A stretch of DNA of 64,000 bases from Bacillus testis (GTDB lineage: Bacteria > Bacillota > Bacilli > Bacillales > DSM-1321), in contig NZ_LN851186.1 of assembly GCF_001243895.1 (NCBI RefSeq), positions 1,380,230 to 1,444,229 of the forward strand, given 5' to 3'. The position numbers and the translations under genes were made by a program. Under the pieces are notes generated by a model that was given only the letters and a program-made list of their open reading frames with translations, was not told the origin of the DNA and did not search any database. Position 1 is the first letter of the stretch. Each line of letters opens with the position of its first letter. Shown here in pieces: positions 52,284 to 61,765 of this stretch.

Positions 52284-53510
52284 TCACCCTAAGATCATAC
52301 CGGCAATCGCTGCGCTTAAACAGGAAGCGAGCGCGCCTGCAATAATGGCTTTCATGCCCATTCTGGCGATATCGGGCCTTCTTTCCGGGGCAAGCTTACC
52401 CAATCCTCCCAATAGAATTCCCAACGAGGAAAGATTGGCGAACCCACACAGGGAGAAAGAGACGATTGCTACGGTCTTGTCGGACAATGAAGGGATTTCT
52501 GGCGCGAAAGCGGAATAGGCGACAAATTCGTTAATAATTAATTTCTGGCCAATGAAATTTCCTGCTTGTAGCGCTTCTTCCCAAGGAACGCCAATTAAAA
52601 AGGCGAGAGGGGAGAATACATAGCCCAGAATCAATTCAAGTGACAGATTTCCTAAACCAAACCAGCCTCCAATCAATCCAAGGAGACCGTTGATTAAAGC
52701 AATCAACGCTATGAATGCGAGTAACATGGCACCGACATTCAATGCCAGTTGCAGCCCTGTAGAAGCTCCATTGGCGGCTGCGTCAATCACATTTGCCGAA
52801 TGCTCATCTTCAGCCATTTCGATTTTTCTTTGTCCGTCATCCATACTTTTTTCCGTTTCCGGCAAGATCATTTTTGAAAGCAGCAGCCCGGCGGGAGCAG
52901 ACATAAGGCTGGCGGCCAGCAAATACTCAAGCGGAACACCAATCAGTGCATAGCCAGCCAGAACACTGCCGGAAACAGATGCCAATCCGCATACCATGAC
53001 AGAGAATAATTCTGATTGCGTCAATTTTGCGATATACGGTTTGATCACCAAAGGCGCTTCAGTCAACCCCACGAAAATATTGGCTGTTGCCGAAAAGGAT
53101 TCCGCACGCCTTGTGCCCAGCAATTTTGCCAACGCCCCGCCGATATATTTAATAATGAATTGCATGACGCCCAAGTAATAAAGCACAGATATAAGGGAAG
53201 AGAAGAAAATGATGATGCAGAGAACATTAAATGCAAATACATAAGAAATGCCTGATTCAGGCGTATAAATCCCGCCAAACAGGAAAGAGATGCCTTCATT
53301 CGCAAATGTGATAATGGCATTCACTGCATCGGTTAGTTTTTGCAAGGCGGACCGTCCGAGCGGCCATTTAAGGACGATAAAAGCAAAGCCTACTTGGATG
53401 GCCAATCCGACTCCCACAGTGCGCAAATTGATTTTCCGCCGGTTATTTGATAGCAGGAGCGCAATGCCAAGAACCGTCGCAATGCCAATCAATCCCCATA
53501 AATAGTTCAA
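52284..53510 (-). CDS. CNT-family nucleoside transporter, purine-type motif
   Basis: 408 residues, very similar to the neighbouring gene along its whole length, so the pair arose by tandem duplication. HP1 here reads NIFVGLTEAPLVI. Gly-Leu before TEAP resembles human CNT2 (Gly313-Met314), which is purine-selective, so a purine nucleoside role like NupG is inferred. Starts with TTG at 53510 after AGAGGTGA. A possible attenuator hairpin is in its leader. Confidence 0.92.
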   Translation of the reverse strand: MNYLWGLIGIATVLGIALLLSNNRRKINLRTVGVGLAIQVGFAFIVLKWPLGRSALQKLTDAVNAIITFANEGISFLFGGIYTPESGISYVFAFNVLCIIIFFSSLISVLYYLGVMQFIIKYIGGALAKLLGTRRAESFSATANIFVGLTEAPLVIKPYIAKLTQSELFSVMVCGLASVSGSVLAGYALIGVPLEYLLAASLMSAPAGLLLSKMILPETEKSMDDGQRKIEMAEDEHSANVIDAAANGASTGLQLALNVGAMLLAFIALIALINGLLGLIGGWFGLGNLSLELILGYVFSPLAFLIGVPWEEALQAGNFIGQKLIINEFVAYSAFAPEIPSLSDKTVAIVSFSLCGFANLSSLGILLGGLGKLAPERRPDIARMGMKAIIAGALASCLSAAIAGMILG

Positions 53511-53527
53511 TACAATTCACCTCTGTT

Positions 53528-53556
53528 AAAAAGGGCGCTAGAGATAGAAGACGCCC
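53528..53556 (-). promoter_or_regulatory. possible attenuator in the leader of the second nucleoside transporter
   Basis: On the minus strand GGGCG pairs with CGCCC around a 14-nt loop and is followed by TTTTT, only about 10 nt before the Shine-Dalgarno. Upstream TTCAT / ATGAA can also pair. I found no purine riboswitch consensus here. Confidence 0.4.
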
Positions 53557-53619
53557 GTTCATGTAATAGACTGTCTTTCCTAGTGTGATTTATGAAGCGG
53601 GATATTATTCCTGAGAAAC

Positions 53620-53644
53620 GTTTTTATGATAAAAGTTGGGGTAA
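53620..53644 (+). promoter_or_regulatory. SigB-like promoter
   Basis: GTTTTT at 53620-53625, 13-nt spacer, GGGTAA at 53639-53644. The SigB consensus is GTTTAA-N12-14-GGGTAT. It lies about 25 nt before a strong ribosome-binding site and a tiny ORF. Confidence 0.55.
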
Positions 53645-53675
53645 AGGAACAATAAAGAATATATTGGAGGTAAAA

Positions 53676-53789
53676 ATGATGAAAAAAATAATAAAACGTG
53701 TAGCAGTAGCCCTTTTGCCAATTATTCTAAAGGGAGCTAAAGAGTATATCAGCAATAAAATGCATGATAAAAAAATGGCGAAACGCTGA
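53676..53789 (+). CDS. 37-residue cationic amphipathic peptide, unknown
   Basis: GGAGGTAAAA lies before ATG 53676 (a second ATG follows at once). The peptide begins MMKKIIKRVAVALLPIILKG and goes on AKEYISNKMHDKKMAKR: a hydrophobic helix flanked by lysines, strongly positive overall. No family recognised. Could be a stress peptide at the membrane, a type I toxin-like peptide or a peptide of another kind. Preceded by a SigB-like promoter. Confidence 0.6.
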   Translation: MMKKIIKRVAVALLPIILKGAKEYISNKMHDKKMAKR

Positions 53790-53927
53790 GTTGAAAAGTG
53801 GAATGATGGTCATAAATCCGGGAACAATCCATATTTTAAAAAGATAGCCAACCCCCTGGTGATTATGATATATTCGTTAAGTTAAGGCTATGAACGGCTA
53901 GATTTTTATAGATAAGGATGTAGAACA

Positions 53928-55508
53928 ATGAACACATCACTTCAAAAGGAAGTACAATCAAGAAAGACATTTGCCATCATTTCCCACCCGGATGCTGGTA
54001 AAACAACCATGACTGAAAAGCTGTTGTTATTTGGAGGCGCCATTCGCGACGCAGGGACAGTCAAAGCGCGTAAAACCGGAAAGTACGCCACGTCCGACTG
54101 GATGGAAATAGAGAAACAGAGAGGGATTTCTGTTACTTCTTCCGTCATGCAATTCGAGTACAGCGGCTGTAAAATTAATATTTTGGATACACCGGGGCAC
54201 CAAGACTTCAGTGAAGACACATACCGTACACTGACAGCCGTTGACAGTGCTGTGATGATCGTGGACAGCGCAAAAGGGATCGAGGATCAAACAATCAAGT
54301 TGTTCAAGGTCTGCCGTATGCGGGGCATTCCTATTTTTACGTTCATCAACAAGATGGACCGTCAAGGGAAGGAACCTCTTGAATTATTGGCAGAGCTTGA
54401 AGAGGTATTAGGGATTGAATCCTACCCAATGAACTGGCCGATCGGAATGGGCAAAGATTTTGAAGGGATTTATGATCGTTTCAACAATCGGATTGAGCAG
54501 TTCAAAAGCGAGGAAAATGAACGTTTTCTTCCATTGAATGAAGAGGGTGAATTGGAGATCGACCATCCGTTGAAGTCATCTCCTCTTTATGAACAGACAT
54601 TAGAAGAAATCATGCTTCTGAATGAGGCAGGCAATGAATACAGTTTGGAAAAGATTGCCCAAGGGCAGCTTACCCCTGTTTTCTTTGGCTCTGCGTTGAC
54701 AACATTTGGTGTGCAAACCTTCTTGGATGCATTCCTTCAGTTTGCACCTTCTCCTCAGCCAAGAATGTCAAGCGCTGGCAGCATCGACCCATTAAGCGAT
54801 GAATTTTCAGGGTTTATCTTTAAAATCCAAGCAAACATGAATCCGAAACACCGAGACCGTATAGCATTCCTGCGTATTTGCTCCGGCAAATTCGAAAGAG
54901 GGATGAACGTGAACTTGAGCAGAACAGGCAAGTCCATCAATTTGTCATCCTCTACGCAATTTATGGCAGATGACCGCAATACGGTAAACGAAGCAGTCAG
55001 CGGAGATATCATCGGTTTGTATGATACAGGGAATTACCAGATCGGCGATACACTGACAACGAGCCGGGAAATGTACCAATTTGAGAGATTGCCTCAATTT
55101 ACGCCTGAATTGTTCATGAAGGTATCCGCTAAGAATGTCTTGAAGCAGAAACACTTCCATAAAGGGATTAATCAGCTTGTCCAGGAAGGGGCAATCCAAT
55201 TGTTCAAGACGGCTACCATGGAAGAATATGTACTCGGCGCTGTCGGGCAATTGCAATTCGAGGTATTTGAACACCGGATGAAAAATGAATATAATACCGA
55301 CGTTATTATGGAATTCATGGGCCATAAAATTGCGCGTTGGGTAGATAGCGACGTTGTCGATGAACATTTATCAAGCGGCAGAAGCATCTTGGTTAAAGAC
55401 CGTTATGAGAAGTATGCTTTCTTATTCGAAAACGAATTTGCATTGCGATGGTTCCAAGATAAGCATCCGGATTTGGTGCTATATAATCCAATGGACGGCA
55501 AAGAATAA
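53928..55508 (+). CDS. prfC: peptide chain release factor 3
   Basis: 526 residues, standard length. A GTPase that recycles RF1/RF2 from the ribosome. G1 is [16 protein letters not shown]3 is [15 protein letters not shown]4 is NKMDRQG, and the RF3 C-terminal domain includes [27 protein letters not shown] lies before the ATG. Single gene. Confidence 0.96.
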   Translation: MNTSLQKEVQSRKTFAIISHPDAGKTTMTEKLLLFGGAIRDAGTVKARKTGKYATSDWMEIEKQRGISVTSSVMQFEYSGCKINILDTPGHQDFSEDTYRTLTAVDSAVMIVDSAKGIEDQTIKLFKVCRMRGIPIFTFINKMDRQGKEPLELLAELEEVLGIESYPMNWPIGMGKDFEGIYDRFNNRIEQFKSEENERFLPLNEEGELEIDHPLKSSPLYEQTLEEIMLLNEAGNEYSLEKIAQGQLTPVFFGSALTTFGVQTFLDAFLQFAPSPQPRMSSAGSIDPLSDEFSGFIFKIQANMNPKHRDRIAFLRICSGKFERGMNVNLSRTGKSINLSSSTQFMADDRNTVNEAVSGDIIGLYDTGNYQIGDTLTTSREMYQFERLPQFTPELFMKVSAKNVLKQKHFHKGINQLVQEGAIQLFKTATMEEYVLGAVGQLQFEVFEHRMKNEYNTDVIMEFMGHKIARWVDSDVVDEHLSSGRSILVKDRYEKYAFLFENEFALRWFQDKHPDLVLYNPMDGKE

Positions 55509-55744
55509 GGCTCTTTAAGCTTTAGTCCGGTTTGAACGGAAGATGCAAGGATTCCTGTTTAGTACAGAGGAAAAACGAGCATCCGGAAATGAAATGGACT
55601 TTGCTTATCAAATTAAGTATGTAAAGAACAGCATATCTTTCATGTGAAGGTATGCTGTTTTTCATTTTTCGCAAAAACTGAATTTTATGATATAAATATT
55701 AGTTATTGACTTCTTTGGTGCGAAGCATTAGAGTATACATTAGC

Positions 55745-55990
55745 TTTAGCACTTAAAAGCGTTTAAGTAAAAAAGGAAATTTGTTGGGCAGTTTTAGTAG
55801 TGTTCTTTCAGGCAGCAGACAGAGACAGGATGGGAGCTGAAAATCCTGGCGGGAAGAAACATGAATTACACCTGCATGTAAGAACAGCAAATGACAATGA
55901 AGTGGGCAAGCTTTTCTTGTCAAATAGGGTGGTACCGCGAAGTGATTTCGTCCCTATAAGAAGAAAGGCTTTTTGTGTTTTCATAAAATG
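55745..55990 (+). promoter_or_regulatory. T-box riboswitch, probable tyrosine type
   Basis: The T-box AGGGTGGTACCGCG is at 55926-55939. Upstream are AGTAGTG, CAGAGACAGG, a GGGAGCTGAAAATCC distal loop and the specifier region CATGAATTACACC, in which TAC followed by AC is the best codon. Sequences flanking the T-box (AGCTTTTCTT with AAGAAGAAAGGCT, then TTTTT) can form the terminator. It precedes an NhaC-family transporter. 55509-55744 holds no gene. Confidence 0.92.
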
Positions 55991-56034
55991 TTTTCTTAAG
56001 TCTTGCTGAGTGTGAACGCCAAGGAGGAGGAAAA

Positions 56035-57417
56035 ATGCTACATTCATCAAAATTAAAGCTCCCTGTGTGGGAAGCAGCCCTTATTTTATTTTTGATCATT
56101 GCTTTATTGAGTACAGGAATCATCTATTTTTCCGTCTCACCCCATCTGCCGATGATTTTCAGCATCATGTTGCTGTTGGCATTTGGATTTATCAAGAAAG
56201 TGCCGATCAAGGAAATGGAACGAGGTCTTTTAGAAGGAGCTTCGTCAGGCCTTGGAGCCATTTACATCTTTTTCTTCATCGGAATGCTGATCAGCAGCTG
56301 GATGATTAGCGGCACGATTCCGACACTGATGTATTATGGTTTTCAATTGTTTTCAGAGATGCCGCTATATTTTTCTGCTTTTATTGTTACATCGATTGTA
56401 GGCATCTGCATCGGAAGTGCGTTTACAACCTCAGCGACAATCGGGGTGGCTTTCCTCGGCATGGCATCTGCGGTTGATGCATCATTGGCTGTCACTGCCG
56501 GCGCAATCGTATCGGGGGCTTTTCTAGGAGATAAAATGTCCCCTTTATCCGATACGACGAACCTTGCATCCGAAACAGTAGGCGTGCCCTTGTTTGAGCA
56601 TATCAAGAATATGCTATGGACGACTGTGCCAGGTTTCGTTATTTCGGCGGCAATCTTTTTCGTTTTATCGCCGGCAGCTGGAGAGAAAACAGGCGATATT
56701 GCAGCGTTCCTGCATGCATTACAAGAGAATAGTTTTATTTCCCCTCTAGCATTGCTGCCTTTTGTTGTGGTGGCCTTAATGGCAATTTTAAGAGTCTCTG
56801 CTATCCCCACGCTAAGCTTCGGTATTCTGTCGGCGATTATCATCGCTTTCTTGCAGGATTCAGCAGTCACTGTCCAACAGATGGCAGATATCTTGTTTTC
56901 CGGGTTTGTCATGGAGAGCGACCTGCCCCAGCTGAATGATGTTCTTTCCCGTGGAGGCATAGAGAGCATGATGTTTTCTGTTTCCCTTGTCTTGTTGGCT
57001 TTGGGAATGGGCGGATTGCTATTCCGGTTGGGTATCATTCCCTCATTGCTGAATGCTATTGAAGCTTCTTTGAAGAATGTCTTTTCCTTAATTACAGCAA
57101 CAGCATTGACAGCGATTGGCATCAATTTCTTCATTGGGGAGCAATACTTATCCATCTTGTTGACGGGAAAAACATATGAGGGCCAGTACGATAAGCTGGG
57201 CTATGCCCGCAAGACGCTGGCACGTGTTTTGGAAGATACGGGGACAGTGATCAATCCCTTGATTCCATGGGGAGTCTCTGGTGTATTTGTTTCCGGTGTC
57301 CTTGGCGTTTCAACTCTTGACTACTTGCCTTTCGCTTTCTTTTGTTTGATGGGGCCGGTTCTGACGTTCTTCTCAGCTATCACAAAGATCGGGCTTGCCA
57401 AAACGGAAAAAAACTAA
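56035..57417 (+). CDS. NhaC-family transporter under T-box control, likely tyrosine uptake
   Basis: 460 residues, about eleven helices. NhaC-type motifs: EASSGLGAIYIFFFIGMLI-like segment (about 66), TSATIGVAFLGM and LGDKMSPLSDTTNLASETVG (about 165-185). Annotated as Na+/H+ antiporters by family, but members behind Tyr T-boxes have been predicted to carry tyrosine. AAGGAGGAGG precedes the ATG. A terminator follows. Confidence 0.88.
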   Translation: MLHSSKLKLPVWEAALILFLIIALLSTGIIYFSVSPHLPMIFSIMLLLAFGFIKKVPIKEMERGLLEGASSGLGAIYIFFFIGMLISSWMISGTIPTLMYYGFQLFSEMPLYFSAFIVTSIVGICIGSAFTTSATIGVAFLGMASAVDASLAVTAGAIVSGAFLGDKMSPLSDTTNLASETVGVPLFEHIKNMLWTTVPGFVISAAIFFVLSPAAGEKTGDIAAFLHALQENSFISPLALLPFVVVALMAILRVSAIPTLSFGILSAIIIAFLQDSAVTVQQMADILFSGFVMESDLPQLNDVLSRGGIESMMFSVSLVLLALGMGGLLFRLGIIPSLLNAIEASLKNVFSLITATALTAIGINFFIGEQYLSILLTGKTYEGQYDKLGYARKTLARVLEDTGTVINPLIPWGVSGVFVSGVLGVSTLDYLPFAFFCLMGPVLTFFSAITKIGLAKTEKN

Positions 57418-57421
57418 ACAG

Positions 57422-57450
57422 AATGCGTTCCTGATGGTGGAACGCATTTT
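57422..57450 (+). terminator. terminator after the NhaC-family gene
   Basis: TGCGTTCC (57424-57431) pairs with GGAACGCA (57439-57446), then T run. Nothing further recognised up to 57685. Confidence 0.88.
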
Positions 57451-57685
57451 TTATATGTTTGTCCATGAGAGCGAGGTGTCTATGTTTCGCCAGGCTTCTT
57501 TCTTCCGATTTTGGTAGTCTTGAATTGTAAACGGGTATGGCGTCGAGTATAGTGTAATTATGGAATACAATAGTTATGGACGGTTTACAGGAAGAAGGTA
57601 GAAGCAGCTTTTCAAAAGCTGTTTTAGGTATGTTTAAAAAGCTTAATCATCGGATTGGGCTGACGAATTTAGGGGAGGGATTTAC

Positions 57686-59230
57686 GTGAAATCACTCAAG
57701 GAACCTTGGAAAGTATATTCTCCTGCCACGGGGGAACAGATATATGCGATGCATGGCACGGATAACAGTCAAGTGGAAGAGATGGTACAGGTTGCTAGAT
57801 CGGCATTTACAAGGTGGAGTTCCTTCACAGTGGAAGAACGTCTGCCGTATTTCTCTTCATTACGGAATATTCTGCTTAAGGAGATGGGCCAAACCGTTGA
57901 TGTCATTTCCGGAGATGCCGGAAAAGTGCCATTGGATGCTCTTGTGGCCGATATTATGCCAGTCCTCGATTTTATTAGAACAATCGAGAAAGATGCCGTA
58001 AAAAATCTGGCCAGACAAAAGGTGAAAACACCTATACTATTTCTAGGGAAAAAATCCTACATCGAGTATATGCCAAGAGGTGTGGTCCTTGTCATTTCAC
58101 CCTGGAATTATCCGTTCCAATTGAGCATGGTGCCCATTTTAAGCGCGTTGATTGCAGGAAACAGCGTTATTGCCAAGCCGTCTGAAGTGACTCCTTATGT
58201 TGGCAAATATATGGAAGAGCTCTTCAGCAAGGCCGGTTTTCCTGAAGGAGTTGTCCAATTTGCACATGGGGGAAAAGAGCTTGGCCAAAGCTTGGTTTCC
58301 TCTAAGCCTGATTACATATTTTTTACTGGTTCGGTGGCAGCTGGGAGGAAAATTGCTGCTCAGGCTGCCGGCGACTTGATTCCTGTTACCTTGGAACTTG
58401 GCGGGAAGGATCCGATGATTGTCTGCCATGATGCCAATTTAGCCAGGGCCGCCAAGGGGGCGGTCTGGGGCGCTTTCACCAACAGCGGACAAGTATGCAT
58501 GAGTGTGGAGAGACTGTATGTGGATCAGAAAGTCCATACATCATTCGTGGAGGCGGTCTGCAGGGAAGTGAATGCTATTACACAGGGGGCCACGAAGGAA
58601 GATGACATCGGGTCGATGACTTATCCCCATCAAATCGAAATCGTCAGGGAACATGTCCTTGACGCGCTCTCGAAAGGGGCAATCCTGCAAACGGGCAAGC
58701 ATCCTGACGAGTGGGAGGAAAACAGTATGTTCCTTGAACCGATGGTGTTGACTTCCGTAAACGCCAGCATGAAAATCATGAATGAAGAAACGTTCGGTCC
58801 CGTTTTGCCGATTATCCCGTTCAACGATGAAACAGATGCTGTAGCGATGGCCAATGACAGTATGTATGGCCTGAATGCCAGTGTGTGGTCGGCGGACATA
58901 ACACGTGCAGAAGCCTTGGCTTCGCAGCTTGTATCAGGAGCAGTCATAATCAATGATGTAATTATTTCCGTGGCAAACCATCACCTTCCCTTCGGAGGCG
59001 TTAAAAACAGTGGAGTCGGCCGCTATCATGGTGAAAATGGCTGGCGCATGTTCTGCCATGAAAAATCGGTGATGTCCGATCGCGGCAAGAAAGACAGCGA
59101 GATTCAATGGTACCCTTATGGAGGCAAATATACGAATTTCGTTGGATTGCTGCAATCCTATTTTGGCGACCGGAAGAAATGGGGCTCTTTCTTAAGGCAT
59201 TACTTGACCTTATTGAAGAAAAGTAAATAA
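57686..59230 (+). CDS. aldehyde dehydrogenase
   Basis: 514 residues from a GTG at 57686 with GGGGAGGG upstream. NAD(P)-binding WNYPFQLSMVP (about 148), catalytic Glu in VTLELGGKDP (about 240) and catalytic Cys in FTNSGQVCMSVER (about 274) are intact. The C-terminus has extra basic residues (HYLTLLKKSK) as in membrane-associated class 3-like enzymes. Substrate probably medium/long-chain aldehydes; not proven. Confidence 0.92.
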   Translation: MKSLKEPWKVYSPATGEQIYAMHGTDNSQVEEMVQVARSAFTRWSSFTVEERLPYFSSLRNILLKEMGQTVDVISGDAGKVPLDALVADIMPVLDFIRTIEKDAVKNLARQKVKTPILFLGKKSYIEYMPRGVVLVISPWNYPFQLSMVPILSALIAGNSVIAKPSEVTPYVGKYMEELFSKAGFPEGVVQFAHGGKELGQSLVSSKPDYIFFTGSVAAGRKIAAQAAGDLIPVTLELGGKDPMIVCHDANLARAAKGAVWGAFTNSGQVCMSVERLYVDQKVHTSFVEAVCREVNAITQGATKEDDIGSMTYPHQIEIVREHVLDALSKGAILQTGKHPDEWEENSMFLEPMVLTSVNASMKIMNEETFGPVLPIIPFNDETDAVAMANDSMYGLNASVWSADITRAEALASQLVSGAVIINDVIISVANHHLPFGGVKNSGVGRYHGENGWRMFCHEKSVMSDRGKKDSEIQWYPYGGKYTNFVGLLQSYFGDRKKWGSFLRHYLTLLKKSK

Positions 59231-59235
59231 AGGGG

Positions 59236-59438
59236 TTGCCAATCTAATCAATACACCATATAATAAACTCATAAATTAATACGGTGTTCCTTTTCAAAGG
59301 GGAGTAGCATTAGGGTGTTGGCCCTAAAACAAAGTCGTCAGTTCGTGGGTGTATACATATTCACCGGCTTTGTTAAGCAATCTATATTTGCTCAGCGAGA
59401 CCTTTGCCATTGTAGTGAGTAATGGCAGGGGTCTTTTT
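59236..59438 (+). promoter_or_regulatory. promoter and yybP-ykoY manganese riboswitch
   Basis: TTGCCA (59236-59241) and TATAAT (59259-59264) are 17 nt apart. The aptamer starts near 59285 with the landmark AAAGGGGAGTAGC and ends with GCGAGACCTTTGCC (59395-59408). A terminator with stem GACCTTTGCCATT / AATGGCAGGGGTC and TTTTT (59399-59438) overlaps the aptamer end, so Mn should open transcription of the TerC-family gene. Confidence 0.94.
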
Positions 59439-59513
59439 CTATTGCCTCTAATCCATAATTTAACTCATTACAATTGGTGTGAAAGTAGAACACTAGTAAT
59501 GGAGGTTGAATAA

Positions 59514-60284
59514 ATGGAAGCAACAGTGTTACTGGAATATGGCTGGGTATTGCTGGTGTTGATCGGTCTTGAAGGAATCCTTGCGGCCGATAATGCAGTT
59601 GTGCTGGCCGTCATGGTAAAGCATTTACCGGTTGAGGACAGGAAAAAAGCCCTTTTTTATGGATTGTTGGGTGCCTTTATCTTTCGGATTGGAAGTTTGT
59701 TCCTCATTTCTTATTTGGTCAATGTTTGGCAAGTACAGGCGATTGGCGCCGTTTACTTGATCTTTATCGCCATGCACCATCTTTATAAAAAATATACAAG
59801 CAAAGATCAGTTGCCTGAAGCCCATATGCCGGCTGCCAAAGGCTCCGGCTTTTGGATGACTGTTGTTAAGGTGGAGGTTGCAGATATCGCTTTTGCGGTG
59901 GATTCCATGCTGGCTGCCGTTGTGCTGGCAAAGACATTGCCTACCACTGGCTGGTTTTCGGTAGGAGACATCGATGGAGCCCAATTCATTGTCATGTTCC
60001 TGGGAGGATTTATTGGTGTAGTCATTATGCGGTTTGCTGCGCATATGTTCGTTGATTTATTGCAAAAGCGCCCAAGTCTGGAAACCGCAGCATTCTTTAT
60101 TGTCGGTTGGGTAGGTGTGAAGCTCGCTGTCTTCACGTTAGCACATCCATCCATTGGGGTTATTCCTCATGAATTCCCTGAATCGACGTTATGGAAGCTG
60201 ATTTTCTGGGGGGTACTGCTCGGCATCGTGGCAGCTGGTTTCCTGTTCTCGAAAGATAAAAATAAGGTTCAAGAAGAAGTATAA
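59514..60284 (+). CDS. TerC-family membrane protein (YkoY/MeeY-like manganese exporter)
   Basis: 256 residues, about seven helices. TerC motif GLEGILAADNAVVLAVM (about 19) and VEVADIAFAVDSMLAAV (about 117), with acidic residues that bind metal. Mn riboswitch control and the family point to Mn export for exoenzyme metallation. GGAGGTTG precedes the ATG. Confidence 0.92.
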   Translation: MEATVLLEYGWVLLVLIGLEGILAADNAVVLAVMVKHLPVEDRKKALFYGLLGAFIFRIGSLFLISYLVNVWQVQAIGAVYLIFIAMHHLYKKYTSKDQLPEAHMPAAKGSGFWMTVVKVEVADIAFAVDSMLAAVVLAKTLPTTGWFSVGDIDGAQFIVMFLGGFIGVVIMRFAAHMFVDLLQKRPSLETAAFFIVGWVGVKLAVFTLAHPSIGVIPHEFPESTLWKLIFWGVLLGIVAAGFLFSKDKNKVQEEV

Positions 60285-60297
60285 GTTTAAGCATAAG

Positions 60298-60329
60298 AAA
60301 CGGGTTCCCAGAGGGTACCCGTTTTTTTG
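60298..60329 (+). terminator. terminator after TerC-family gene
   Basis: AAACGGGT stem with GTACCCGTTT and seven Ts. Confidence 0.9.
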
Positions 60330-60454
60330 TGTGTAAATTATCGGATATGAGAAAACAAAGAGGTGTGGGAAATCCTGCAGTAAGCATCTAATTGTTTTAT
60401 CTACTGTTCGGCGGGCGTGGAAGGAATGAAGACCCCATATTTCCTAGTTTCACT

Positions 60455-61261
60455 TTACTTTTCCCAAATCAATTGATTATAGGCGATTTGCATACCGGCT
60501 CTTTGCATATTGCGCATTGAGGAGCTGCCATAGGCGGCTTGGGAGGTAATGGTTGTACAGCCTATATGAAGGGCCATTGATAGTCTTTCGCGCAGCAGAA
60601 AGCTATGTATGCCTTTTTGGCGATAGGCGGGCAATACGCCGGCTGCAGACAAATAAGCTTGGTTGCCCTGCATATAGAGAATGGCAACGCCGGCCGGAGC
60701 CCCTTGATAGCTGGCAATGTAGAAAGCCCACCGGGTACTGTCCAGGCTGCGATTGTTATCGGCAAGTCCAGGAGCGAGAAAGGATGGCATGTGAAAGCAC
60801 TCTGTATACAATGAGGTGAATACATCCATTTCTTCGTTGCTTATTTTCTTTGCCGTGACCGCTTCATCGTCGGACCTGCCATTTTGCAGGGATAGGCCAG
60901 GCAGATACATGGTTGTGTGGATGTTTGTTTGCTTCAGGCCTAAACGTGTGAGCTCGTCGAAGGTTTCGAATGACACATTACCAGGGCATAATTCAAAACG
61001 CAGGGGGATGGTCAAGCTTTTATAGTAGGCGATTATTTCTGAGAGGAAAGGCAAATCATCATCGGTAAATCCTTTTACCGTATTGAATGCAGGCCCCGGC
61101 ATGTTCTTGGCGGCCAATCCGGTCGCTTTTCTAAAAGACTGGATGCTGATACCCATGGGGTTTTTAGGGCGTCGTTGGATACTTTCCATTTTATCGATAG
61201 TTGCCTGTATTTCCACTTCTTGTATTGAGCGGATGCGTGTGTTGGTTAACACTGGATTCAC
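60455..61261 (-). CDS. GNAT-family acetyltransferase, two-domain
   Basis: 268 residues from GTG 61261, which has GGGGGA 7 nt upstream; the frame extends to 61312 and an ATG at 61276 is the alternative. A roughly 110-residue N-terminal part precedes the GNAT domain, whose acetyl-CoA loop is LPAYRQKGIHSFLLRERL (about 205). Substrate unknown. Single gene. Confidence 0.82.
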   Translation of the reverse strand: MNPVLTNTRIRSIQEVEIQATIDKMESIQRRPKNPMGISIQSFRKATGLAAKNMPGPAFNTVKGFTDDDLPFLSEIIAYYKSLTIPLRFELCPGNVSFETFDELTRLGLKQTNIHTTMYLPGLSLQNGRSDDEAVTAKKISNEEMDVFTSLYTECFHMPSFLAPGLADNNRSLDSTRWAFYIASYQGAPAGVAILYMQGNQAYLSAAGVLPAYRQKGIHSFLLRERLSMALHIGCTTITSQAAYGSSSMRNMQRAGMQIAYNQLIWEK

Positions 61262-61450
61262 AGCTGATTCCCCCATTGTATTGTTTATACCTATATTTCG
61301 CCAAAGACACAAGATATCCTTCTCTTTTTATCCCGTTCCGACTGGTGCTAAGACCTTCTTAATCAGGAGCAAAAGCGAGGAAAGTATAAGAGGGAGATTA
61401 CGCGCTAGAAGAATCCGATTGGTCTAATTGAGGGGAGTGAAGATGAGCAT

Positions 61451-61480
61451 AAAAAAGGCACCCAGTGTGGTGCCTTTTTT
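61451..61480. terminator. terminator of the SASP gene
   Basis: A 12-bp perfect stem with A and T runs (61451-61462 with 61469-61480). Confidence 0.93.
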
Positions 61481-61496
61481 TAGCCAGTGTATGAAA

Positions 61497-61688
61497 TTAG
61501 GATTTATTAGAAAGCTGGGATTGGGCTTGTTGCACTAGCCGTTTGGTTATTTCCCCGCCAACAGAGCCGTTCGCCCGTGAAGTAGTATCGGAACCCAAAG
61601 AAACGCCGAACTCCTGGGCGATTTCGTATTTATATTGGTTAAGCATCTGTTCAACGCCTGGCACTAAAAGTTGATTTCTCGATGACAT
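61497..61688 (-). CDS. ssp: alpha/beta-type small acid-soluble spore protein
   Basis: 63 residues. The family core is clear: [20 protein letters not shown], where GPR protease cuts within EFGV/SLG, then [16 protein letters not shown]. These proteins coat spore DNA and give UV and heat resistance. AAAGGAGGACAAACAGC precedes the ATG. A SigG-type promoter is visible upstream. This gene shows that the organism makes endospores. Confidence 0.96.
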   Translation of the reverse strand: MSSRNQLLVPGVEQMLNQYKYEIAQEFGVSLGSDTTSRANGSVGGEITKRLVQQAQSQLSNKS

Positions 61689-61735
61689 GCTGTTTGTCCT
61701 CCTTTGTAGGTTTTACAGAGTTTCCTCTGTATTTC

Positions 61736-61765
61736 TAGTATGGATGTCCAATGGGTTTATATGAA
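61736..61765 (-). promoter_or_regulatory. SigG-like forespore promoter
   Basis: On the minus strand TTCATA (61760-61765), 17-nt spacer, CATACTA (61736-61742), matching the SigF/SigG pattern (GNATR, CATNNTA). About 50 nt upstream of the SASP start. Confidence 0.7.

Noticed and set aside
53511-53600. Purine riboswitch upstream of the nucleoside transporter
   Set aside because: The conserved junction bases and loop-loop sequences of the purine aptamer are absent; only a terminator-like hairpin is seen.
55706-55739. SigA promoter TTGACT ... TATACA before the second T-box
   Set aside because: The spacing is 22 nt, too long for a normal promoter; the true start is probably elsewhere in 55660-55745.
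56343-57155. 270-residue minus-strand ORF
   Set aside because: Antisense to the NhaC-family gene, low-complexity sequence with no motif; a shadow of the real gene.
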